Below are positions 1-6,217 of a stretch of DNA of 6,217 bases, piece after piece; within the stretch, counting starts at the first letter, position 1, and the number at the start of each line of letters is the position of its first letter. The position numbers and the translations under genes were made by a program. The stretch comes from an uncultured Kangiella sp. Its GTDB lineage: Bacteria > Pseudomonadota > Gammaproteobacteria > Enterobacterales > DSM-103792. The DNA is taken from assembly GCA_946481205.1 (NCBI GenBank), contig CAMLNB010000208.1, positions 1 through 6,217 on the forward strand, in the 5' to 3' direction. The notes beneath the pieces were generated by a model that did not search any database, was not told where the DNA came from, and saw only the letters and a program-made list of their open reading frames with translations.

Positions 1-1389
<1,389 letters not shown>

Positions 1390-1495
1390 TGCTGCCGACT
1401 TTTCTGCCGGCTTGACTTGAAAAGGCCAATGAGCGACCTCACTTCCGTCCTTTCCCTTTGTGAGCGCAGCGGTGGCGACGCCGCTGCGAACCGCT

Positions 1496-1795
1496 ATGTT
1501 CAGTAATCTGCGTGTGCTGGCTGGCCGCTTGTTGGTGCTGGCAATCTATCTCGGCCTCGCTTTCGTAGGAGTGGTGCTGCTGGTCTGGGGCTTTGTTTTT
1601 GCGCTTGCTGTGGCCGGTGGCTTGTTGATTCTGTTTATGCTGATGCGTCTGTTTGGCGTGCGCCGACCCAAGCCCATTTTTCGCCAGCCGGGCCAATCAG
1701 CGCAGCCAGATCATCCGAATCAACAGCAACAGTCGTCACAAAAGCCCGCAGGCGTGATTGATTTGCAGCGTCGCGACGACGGCAGTTACGAATGA
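1496..1795 (+). CDS. Small membrane protein of unknown function
   Basis: I do not recognise a named family. From the ATG at 1496 the protein is 99 aa. It has a short N-terminus with two Arg residues (R6, R11), then an almost unbroken hydrophobic stretch at about 12-50 that could form a two-helix hairpin or one long helix. A basic patch, RRPKP (56-60), and a polar Gln/Ser/Pro-rich tail follow, ending in GVIDLQRRDDGSYE. The Arg placement suggests both ends are cytoplasmic if there are two helices (inference). The start is uncertain. In-frame GTG codons at 1460 and 1472 would extend it, but those added residues are not hydrophobic and no Shine-Dalgarno precedes any of these starts. It lies 106 nt after serS and 63 nt before the zinc-ribbon gene on the same strand. 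The hydrophobic pattern and the tail in one frame argue for a real gene. Confidence 0.7.
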   Translation: MFSNLRVLAGRLLVLAIYLGLAFVGVVLLVWGFVFALAVAGGLLILFMLMRLFGVRRPKPIFRQPGQSAQPDHPNQQQQSSQKPAGVIDLQRRDDGSYE

Positions 1796-1846
1796 CGTGC
1801 GACGGATTCCACCGTTCTCGTTGTCAGCATCCATTTTGATGCATAC

Positions 1847-1851
1847 AGGAG
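1847..1851 (+). promoter_or_regulatory. Ribosome binding site of the zinc-ribbon gene
   Basis: AGGAG lies 7 nt before the ATG at 1859. It is the best Shine-Dalgarno on the left side of the window and fixes that start. Confidence 0.8.
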
Positions 1852-1858
1852 TTTCGCC

Positions 1859-2251
1859 ATGCAGTGTCCCGTTTGCAAAACCGTCAGCCTGACCATGGCT
1901 GATCGTCAGGGCATCGAGATCGACTACTGCCCGCAATGTCGTGGTGTCTGGCTCGACCGCGGTGAGCTGGACAAGATCATTGAACGTAGCGCCGGTGCGC
2001 AGATCCCGACCCCGGCCGTCGCTGCGCCGGCGTACGTGCCACCGCCGGTTCAACATGCACCGGTTCCGCCGGTACCGCAGCAGCCGTATCGCGGTGATGA
2101 CCGTCATTATTCCGATCGCGACCATCATGCTTATGATCAAAAGCACTACGATCACAAACACCATGATTCTCGTTATCCGGACAAGGATTACCGGTATGGC
2201 CACAAGCGCAAACGCGAAAGCTTCCTGAGTGACTTGTTCGACTTCGATTGA
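1859..2251 (+). CDS. TFIIB-type zinc-ribbon protein (zf-TFIIB domain) with His-rich tail
   Basis: 130-aa probable cytoplasmic protein of the bacterial zf-TFIIB domain family. Residues 3-38 form the zinc ribbon: CPVC (C3, C6), then CPQCRGVWLDRGEL (C24, C27), giving four Cys ligands and the family's hallmark CRGVWLDRGEL block. A Pro/Ala/Val-rich linker (about 49-76) leads to a strongly charged segment (80-119) rich in Asp, Tyr, Arg, Lys and His, with eight His between 83 and 115. The end, KRKRESFLSDLFDFD, matches the basic-then-FLxxLFDF ending I recall for this family. The molecular role is not established; the name refers to the fold and does not imply general transcription factor activity. 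Metal or nucleic-acid binding is plausible. The gene has a clear ribosome binding site and ends just before a strong hairpin terminator. Confidence 0.9.
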   Translation: MQCPVCKTVSLTMADRQGIEIDYCPQCRGVWLDRGELDKIIERSAGAQIPTPAVAAPAYVPPPVQHAPVPPVPQQPYRGDDRHYSDRDHHAYDQKHYDHKHHDSRYPDKDYRYGHKRKRESFLSDLFDFD

Positions 2252-2257
2252 TGTTCC

Positions 2258-2287
2258 AAACAGCCGGCAACGCCGGCTGTTTACTTT
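2258..2287 (+). terminator. Hairpin terminator after the zinc-ribbon gene
   Basis: A perfect 11-bp stem, AAACAGCCGGC (2258-2268) and GCCGGCTGTTT (2272-2282), encloses a 3-nt AAC loop and starts 6 nt after the stop codon. The T-tract is short and interrupted (TTTACTTT). The A/T-flanked, GC-rich stem and its position between genes fit an intrinsic terminator that probably ends the serS-side transcript. Confidence 0.85.
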
Positions 2288-2321
2288 GTGCGGCGAGCAA
2301 CAGCATCGCCGCCTTTTCCAG

Positions 2322-2327
2322 AAAGGA
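2322..2327 (+). promoter_or_regulatory. Ribosome binding site of the hemolysin III family gene
   Basis: AAAGGA lies 7 nt before the ATG at 2335. It selects that codon over the upstream in-frame ATG at 2248, which would begin inside the previous gene and run through the terminator. Confidence 0.75.
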
Positions 2328-2334
2328 TTGTTGC

Positions 2335-3024
2335 ATGACCGCTGAAACAGCCGCACGTTACTCGTCCGGCGAAGAACTTGCCAATGCCATTACCCACGGC
2401 CTCGGCATTGTGTTGTCGATCGCCGGCCTTGCCGTGCTGACCGGCTTTGCCGCTGCCTATGGTGACGCTCGCCACGTGGTAGGGGTCAGTGTTTTTGGTG
2501 CCGCGCTGGTGTTGCTGTATACCGCCTCAACGCTGTATCACAGCATTCCGTCACCGAAAGCCAAGGAAGTCCTGCGGGCACTGGATCATTCGTTTATTTT
2601 CATTTTGATTGCCGGAACCTACACACCGTTTTGTTTGGTGACACTACAAGGCGCGTGGGGCTGGGGCTTGTTTGCATTTGTCTGGTCGCTGGCGGTCATC
2701 GGTATCATCTGCCGACTGTGGCTGGGCCGTAAGTCCGGTTATGTTTCGGTTGCGGTGTATCTGCTGATGGGCTGGTGCGTGGTGCCGGCCTTCAATACCT
2801 TGGTGCAGAACATCGAGCCGATTGGGCTGTGGCTGATGGTCGGTGGCGGCATTGCCTACACCGGCGGTGTCGTATTTTACCTCTGGCGCAAATTGCCGTA
2901 TCACCATGCCATCTGGCATTTGTTTGTCCTGGCGGGCAGTGTGCTGCATTTCTTTGCTGTGCTGTTCGGGGTGCTGCCGGACGCAGGTGCGCAGCTGTTG
3001 GCACTTTGCGGCATACAAAGCTAA
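2335..3024 (+). CDS. Hemolysin III family (PAQR-like) inner-membrane protein
   Basis: 229-aa polytopic membrane protein of the HlyIII/YqfA family, related to eukaryotic PAQR receptors. Family marks in order: SSGEELANAITHGLG (S10 to G24), ASTLYHS (64-70), LDHSFIFILIAGTYTPF (83-99), YLLMGW (142-147), GGGIAYTGGVVFYLWRK (170-186) and HAIWHLFVLAGSVLHF (191-206). H69, H191 and H195 sit where PAQR-family proteins carry a metal-binding His cluster. Seven hydrophobic segments are visible at about 17-40, 47-68, 84-104, 109-130, 136-156, 163-183 and 192-212. The name comes from a Bacillus cereus protein with reported haemolytic activity, and most family members are not toxins. A role in membrane homeostasis is suspected in the family but cannot be read from the sequence. 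It stands alone between two terminators and so is probably monocistronic. Confidence 0.93.
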   Translation: MTAETAARYSSGEELANAITHGLGIVLSIAGLAVLTGFAAAYGDARHVVGVSVFGAALVLLYTASTLYHSIPSPKAKEVLRALDHSFIFILIAGTYTPFCLVTLQGAWGWGLFAFVWSLAVIGIICRLWLGRKSGYVSVAVYLLMGWCVVPAFNTLVQNIEPIGLWLMVGGGIAYTGGVVFYLWRKLPYHHAIWHLFVLAGSVLHFFAVLFGVLPDAGAQLLALCGIQS

Positions 3025-3074
3025 GTCCGTGCACCATGCTGGCGCTCGAGAGCGGCCCGGCGAAGAGCAAGCAG

Positions 3075-3101
3075 AAAGGGCCGCGTCAGCGGCCTTTTTT
3101 T
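3075..3101 (+). terminator. Rho-independent terminator after the hemolysin III family gene
   Basis: The left arm AAAGGGCCGC (3075-3084) pairs with GCGGCCTTTT (3089-3098) around a GTCA loop. The pairing is 10 bp with one G-U pair, and the T-run continues to 3101. This is a textbook intrinsic terminator, 50 nt after the stop codon. Confidence 0.92.
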
Positions 3102-3138
3102 GTTTCGGCTATGCTGGTTTCCATTACCGGCAAAAGAC

Positions 3139-3142
3139 AGGA
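3139..3142 (+). promoter_or_regulatory. Ribosome binding site of fumC
   Basis: AGGA lies 8 nt before the ATG at 3151 and supports that start over the second in-frame ATG at 3166 and the TTG at 3100, which lies inside the terminator T-run. Confidence 0.65.
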
Positions 3143-3150
3143 AAACGGCA

Positions 3151-4539
3151 ATGACAGCTTCGCGGATGGAGTCAGACAGCCACGGCCAGATCGCGGTAGC
3201 GGCTGATCGCTACTGGGGCGCGCAAACCCAGCGCTCACTGGAAAACTTCAAGATCGGTGGTCATCGCTTTCCACGTCGTGTCATTCAGGCATTTGGCCTC
3301 GTCAAGAAAGCGGCGGCATTGACCAATCAGGATCTGGGCAAGCTTGATGCGACCAAAGCAGGCTTGATCCTCAACGCCTGCGACGAGGTGATCAGTGGCG
3401 CGCTGGATGCGCATTTTCCGCTGGTGGTGTGGCAGACCGGCAGTGGCACCCAAAGCAATATGAACGCCAATGAAGTGATCGCCAATCGGGCCATTGAACT
3501 CGCTGGTGGCGTCATCGGCAGCAAGCAGCCGGTGCATCCGAATGATCACGTCAATATGTCGCAGTCCTCCAACGATGCCTTTCCTACCGTCATGCATGTG
3601 GCAACGGTGATGGCATTGACGGAAACCTTGCTGCCGGCCATCGCCTTGCTGCGCGACACACTGCACCAGAAAGCCAATGCGTTTGCCGATGTGGTCAAGA
3701 TCGGTCGCACGCATTTGATGGACGCCACGCCGTTGACGCTCGGCCAAGAGTTGTCGGGCTATGTTGCCCAGTTGCAGTTTGCCGAGAAACAGATCCGGAA
3801 TAGTCTGGATGGCTTGTACGAATTGGCACTGGGCGGCAGCGCGGTTGGCACCGGGCTCAATACCCATCCGGAGTACGCCAGTCGCGTTGCTGCGCATATT
3901 GCTCAGCTGACCGGCCAACCATTTCGCACCGCGCCAAATAAATTCGCGGCGCTCGCCGGTCACGATGCGATGGTGGCCGCGAGTGGCGCGCTACGCGTAC
4001 TGGCGCAAGCGGCGTTCAAAATCGCCAACGATATTCGACTGCTCGCTAGCGGTCCACGTAGCGGGTTAGGGGAGATTCATATTCCAGAAAACGAACCGGG
4101 CAGTTCCATCATGCCGGGCAAGGTCAACCCGACCCAAAGCGAAGCGCTGACGATGGTGGCCGTGCAAGTGATGGGCAATGACACGGCGGTTGGTTTTGCT
4201 GGCAGTCAGGGGCATCTGGAGCTGAACGTATTCAAACCGGTAATCGTGCACAACGTGCTGGAGTCCACGCAGCTGCTTGCCGATGCCTTGCGCAGTTTCA
4301 ACGACAATTGCGCAGTCGGCATCGAGCCGGACCGCGCCGCGATACAACGGCATTTGAACAACTCGCTGATGCTGGTGACTGCGCTGAATCCGGTCGTCGG
4401 TTACGACAACGCCGCCAAGATTGCCAAGACCGCGCATGCCGAAGGCATTACCTTGAAAGCGGCGGCGGTGAAGTTGGGTTTACTGACGGCAGAGCAGTTT
4501 GATCAGCATGTCAGGCCGGAGAAGATGGTTAAGCCGTAG
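3151..4539 (+). CDS. fumC: Class II fumarate hydratase (fumarase C)
   Basis: Homotetrameric, iron-independent cytoplasmic enzyme that interconverts fumarate and L-malate in the TCA cycle. It belongs to the fumarase/aspartase superfamily. The 462-aa length fits FumC (E. coli 467 aa). With the ATG at 3151 the active-site residues fall on E. coli numbers: [10 protein letters not shown] (T96 to N105), SSN 139-141, catalytic His188 in GRTHLM, and Ser318 in the signature loop [13 protein letters not shown]. That register match, plus an AGGA at good spacing, supports the start. The [12 protein letters not shown] block near the N-terminus and [11 protein letters not shown] further on favour fumarase over aspartase or argininosuccinate lyase. 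It follows the previous gene's terminator, so it needs its own promoter; TATGCT at 3110-3115 could be a -10 but has no good -35. No oxygen-sensitive class I fumarase is in the window. Confidence 0.96.
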   Translation: MTASRMESDSHGQIAVAADRYWGAQTQRSLENFKIGGHRFPRRVIQAFGLVKKAAALTNQDLGKLDATKAGLILNACDEVISGALDAHFPLVVWQTGSGTQSNMNANEVIANRAIELAGGVIGSKQPVHPNDHVNMSQSSNDAFPTVMHVATVMALTETLLPAIALLRDTLHQKANAFADVVKIGRTHLMDATPLTLGQELSGYVAQLQFAEKQIRNSLDGLYELALGGSAVGTGLNTHPEYASRVAAHIAQLTGQPFRTAPNKFAALAGHDAMVAASGALRVLAQAAFKIANDIRLLASGPRSGLGEIHIPENEPGSSIMPGKVNPTQSEALTMVAVQVMGNDTAVGFAGSQGHLELNVFKPVIVHNVLESTQLLADALRSFNDNCAVGIEPDRAAIQRHLNNSLMLVTALNPVVGYDNAAKIAKTAHAEGITLKAAAVKLGLLTAEQFDQHVRPEKMVKP

Positions 4540-4561
4540 GTCGACTTCCATTCATGAACTT

Positions 4562-4590
4562 TTGTAGGGTGCGCGTTGCGCGCCCTACAA
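4562..4590. repeat. Palindromic dispersed-type repeat in the convergent gap, possible bidirectional terminator
   Basis: TTGTAGGGTGCGC (4562-4574) pairs with GCGCGCCCTACAA (4578-4590) around a GTT loop, giving 13 bp with a single T-G pair. It lies 22 nt after the fumC stop and 26 nt from the stop of the minus-strand DUF2784 gene. The GTAGGGTGCGC...GCGCCCTAC style is common among short intergenic palindromes in proteobacteria (general knowledge, not searched). Its position could also let it terminate transcription from both sides, although neither flank has a strong T-run. Confidence 0.7.
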
Positions 4591-4616
4591 TACTGGTCGA
4601 ACAGCATATCCTGTTT

Positions 4617-4979
4617 CTATTTCTTCCGCTTTCGCCACCATCTGCCATAGAAAAACAGATTCACCACCAACACCACGCCCGCTAACACGTATTGCACGGT
4701 TGGTGTCAGCCCACTCGGGTATACGATCGGCAGTAGGTAATGCTCGACGAATCCGCCGGGGTAGCCGGCGTCACCAGCCAGGCGACGGAAATGATTTTCC
4801 CATGGCGTTAGCGGGCAAACCTTGCCGCTGAGCTCAATGCCGATGCCCCAAAGCACGGCCGGCAGATGCAACCAGATCACGCGTGGCCAGCGTTGCAGCA
4901 AGGCTCCTCCGAGCACGACAAAGACAATGAAGCCGAGATGAATCAGAAAGATGCCATCAGCAAGAATTCGATCCAGCAT
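4617..4979 (-). CDS. DUF2784 family membrane protein
   Basis: 120-aa small membrane protein that I recognise as DUF2784-like from the block CPLTPWENHFRRLAG (C55 to G69) followed by GYPGGFVEHYLLPIVYP (G72 to P88). Hydrophobic segments lie at about 5-28, 33-53 and 95-112, with a weaker one near 77-88, so three or four membrane passes are likely. The end, RWWRKRKK, is strongly basic and probably cytoplasmic. No biochemical function is established for the family. The ATG at 4979 is chosen because AAGGGA lies 7 nt upstream (4987-4992 on the complement). The frame is open further back, but only as an overlap with dusC. It begins 29 nt after the dusC stop on the same strand, so the two are probably co-transcribed. 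Confidence 0.88.
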   Translation of the reverse strand: MLDRILADGIFLIHLGFIVFVVLGGALLQRWPRVIWLHLPAVLWGIGIELSGKVCPLTPWENHFRRLAGDAGYPGGFVEHYLLPIVYPSGLTPTVQYVLAGVVLVVNLFFYGRWWRKRKK

Positions 4980-4986
4980 GGTGGCG

Positions 4987-4992
4987 TCCCTT
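4987..4992 (-). promoter_or_regulatory. Ribosome binding site of the DUF2784 gene
   Basis: AAGGGA on the minus strand lies 7 nt before the ATG at 4979. It decides the start against the longer overlapping reading frame. Confidence 0.7.
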
Positions 4993-5008
4993 GGCTGAAT
5001 GCCTGGCG

Positions 5009-5953
5009 TTAGGCGGCAGCGCGTTCTGCGAGCAAAATGCGGCCCACGGCGCTGGCATCGTTGTTGGTGCGAATGGTCTGAAACAGCGCTTCGGCTTCCG
5101 GGTAAATGCGGCGCAGATAGTGCAGCCATTGTTTCAGTCGGCCGGTGTGATGGCGTGGCTCGATATACAGTGCCAGTTGCTGCCAGAAGTATTGCAGCAA
5201 GGGCTGTAATGACTCCCAGGTGGCCACCTGTTGTGAACTGCCGCGGATCATCAGTGCTAATGCCGGATTGGCGACCATGCCGCGACCGAGCATCACGTCG
5301 ATGCAACCGCTCTCGGCGCGGGCGCGATGAAAATCCTCCACGGTCCAGATTTCACCGTTGGCGATGACGGGAATCTTCAGCGCTTCGCGAATGGCGGCAA
5401 TCTTGTCCCAGTATGCCGGTGGTCGGTAACCATCCATTTTGGTTCGGGCATGCACGGTCAATTCCGCCGCGCCGCCATCGGCTAGCGCTTGCGCGCAGAT
5501 CACCGCGTTCTCGGTGCTGTCATAACCGAGCCGCATTTTTGCCGTGACTGGAATGGCGCGTGGCACGGTAGCGCGCACGGCTGTGACAATCTCCAGCAAC
5601 AACTCCGGTTCTTTCAACAACACGGCACCGCCGCGATGGCGGTTGACGGTTTTCGCTGGGCAACCAAAATTGAGATCAATGCCGCAGGCACCGAGTTCAG
5701 CGGCACGCGCGGCGTTGTCGGCAATGCAGATCGGGTCGGAGCCCAGCAATTGCACCCGCACCGGAATGCCGGAAACCGTGTGACTGTTGTTCTGCAATTC
5801 CGGCACGATGCGATAAAAGCTGCGCGGTGGCAGCAAGGTGTCGGTCACCCGGATAAATTCGGCAATGCACAGATCCACGCCGCCGACACGGGTCAGCACG
5901 TCACGAAGCAGGTGGTCGAGCAGGCCCTCCATCGGGGCGAGCAGAATGCGCAT
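5009..5953 (-). CDS. dusC: tRNA-dihydrouridine(16) synthase
   Basis: FMN-dependent, NADPH-using cytoplasmic enzyme that reduces a uridine in the tRNA D-loop to dihydrouridine. The DusC subfamily acts on U16. The 314-aa protein has an N-terminal TIM barrel and a C-terminal helical domain. Family residues sit on E. coli DusC numbers: LLAPMEG (4-10) for FMN binding, R35 in EFIRV, catalytic Cys98 in [12 protein letters not shown]139 in AKMRLG, H168 in VHARTK, ANGEIW (198-203) and GRG (223-225). ELQN (52-55), the CPAKTVN loop and IKQWLSYL-like [10 protein letters not shown] near the C-terminus favour DusC over DusA or DusB. The [10 protein letters not shown] start is typical, yet no Shine-Dalgarno precedes the ATG. 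It is first in a likely two-gene unit with the DUF2784 gene. Confidence 0.95.
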   Translation of the reverse strand: MRILLAPMEGLLDHLLRDVLTRVGGVDLCIAEFIRVTDTLLPPRSFYRIVPELQNNSHTVSGIPVRVQLLGSDPICIADNAARAAELGACGIDLNFGCPAKTVNRHRGGAVLLKEPELLLEIVTAVRATVPRAIPVTAKMRLGYDSTENAVICAQALADGGAAELTVHARTKMDGYRPPAYWDKIAAIREALKIPVIANGEIWTVEDFHRARAESGCIDVMLGRGMVANPALALMIRGSSQQVATWESLQPLLQYFWQQLALYIEPRHHTGRLKQWLHYLRRIYPEAEALFQTIRTNNDASAVGRILLAERAAA

Positions 5954-5986
5954 GCGTGGGTCGGGGTAAGTGGGAGCAGGGCGCGC

Positions 5987-5992
5987 ATTCTA
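5987..5992 (-). promoter_or_regulatory. Possible -10 element upstream of dusC
   Basis: TAGAAT on the minus strand lies 33 nt before the dusC ATG, a sensible distance for a short leader. I found no matching -35 at 16-18 nt, so this is a weak suggestion only. Confidence 0.25.
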
Positions 5993-6055
5993 CTACTGTG
6001 CTGGTGCGGGGAACGAACAGGCCTTCAAATGAACTCGCGCCTGAGCGCGGGCACT

Positions 6056-6217
6056 GTTACTCCTCCCCCTGCCAGGGGGAGGCCAGGAGGGGGGCTTGTA
6101 CGAGATGCTGTTTGCTATGCGGCCTCATTCTTTTAACGTTGGTGAATATTTAATGAGGGAAACGAGGCGTAGCGGAAAGCCCCCACCCCAACCCTCCCCC
6201 TGGCAGGGGAGGGAGTG
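6056..6217. repeat. Inverted pair of C/G-rich palindromic repeats (REPIN-like element), cut by the window end
   Basis: Copy 1 (about 6058-6097) has arms CCTCCCCCTG (6062-6071) and CAGGGGGAGG (6073-6082), then a G-rich tail ending GGGGGGCTT. Copy 2 (about 6176-6217) is in the opposite orientation. It starts AAAGCCCCCACCCC and carries CCCTCCCC (6192-6199) and GGGGAGGG (6206-6213). When copy 2 is reverse-complemented, the two share 17 identical bases, CCCCTGCCAGGGGGAGG, and both end in GGGGGCTT. The roughly 78-nt spacer also folds on itself: GCTATGC (6114-6120) with GCGTAGC (6167-6173), and CCTCATT (6123-6129) with AATGAGG (6152-6158). This fits two REP sequences forming one long hairpin. No gene is seen between 5954 and the window end. 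Confidence 0.75.

Noticed and set aside
1827..1842. GCATC...GATGC inverted repeat just before the zinc-ribbon ribosome binding site
   Set aside because: The stem is only 5 bp and AT-containing, too weak to claim as a regulatory hairpin.
2248..2334. Longer hemolysin III family protein starting at the ATG at 2248
   Set aside because: It would overlap the zinc-ribbon gene's stop and be encoded through the terminator hairpin. The ATG at 2335 has a good ribosome binding site and gives the usual family length.
4980..5306. N-terminal extension of the DUF2784 gene into dusC
   Set aside because: The extension is an Arg/His/Thr-rich shadow of dusC in another frame. DUF2784 homology begins at the ATG at 4979, which has its own ribosome binding site.
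6036..6049. CGCGC...GCGCG mini-hairpin upstream of dusC
   Set aside because: Five base pairs of pure CG with no T-run are expected by chance in GC-rich DNA.

Overview
This window looks like ordinary chromosomal housekeeping DNA from a gammaproteobacterium of moderately high GC content (judged by eye, not computed). The seryl-tRNA synthetase, class II fumarase and DusC-type dihydrouridine synthase all resemble their E. coli counterparts closely. FumC and DusC keep E. coli residue numbering at their catalytic positions. Genus and species cannot be assigned from the sequence alone.

Layout, left to right. Positions 1-99 are a leader with no gene I can support. serS (100-1389, +) comes first, followed by a small unrecognised membrane protein (1496-1795, +) and a TFIIB-type zinc-ribbon protein with a His/Asp/Tyr-rich tail (1859-2251, +). 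No terminator is visible between these three genes, so they may share a transcript that ends at a strong hairpin at 2258-2282. A hemolysin III family membrane protein (2335-3024, +) follows and has its own intrinsic terminator (3075-3101). fumC (3151-4539, +) is next. It converges on a minus-strand pair, dusC (5953-5009) followed 29 nt later by a DUF2784 membrane protein (4979-4617). A near-perfect 13-bp hairpin of dispersed-repeat type (4562-4590) lies in the convergent gap. The right end (about 6056-6217) has no gene and holds two inverted copies of a C/G-rich palindromic repeat flanking a spacer that is itself partly self-complementary, which resembles a REP doublet (REPIN).

The genes do not form one pathway. 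They cover tRNA charging (serS), tRNA modification (dusC), the TCA cycle (fumC) and three or four small proteins of poorly known function. I looked for a novel system such as a defence island, mobile cargo, CRISPR array, large structured RNA or toxin-antitoxin pair and saw none. The items most worth a second look are the REPIN-like element at the right end, the convergent hairpin, and a 25-codon ORF overlapping the start of the small membrane gene.
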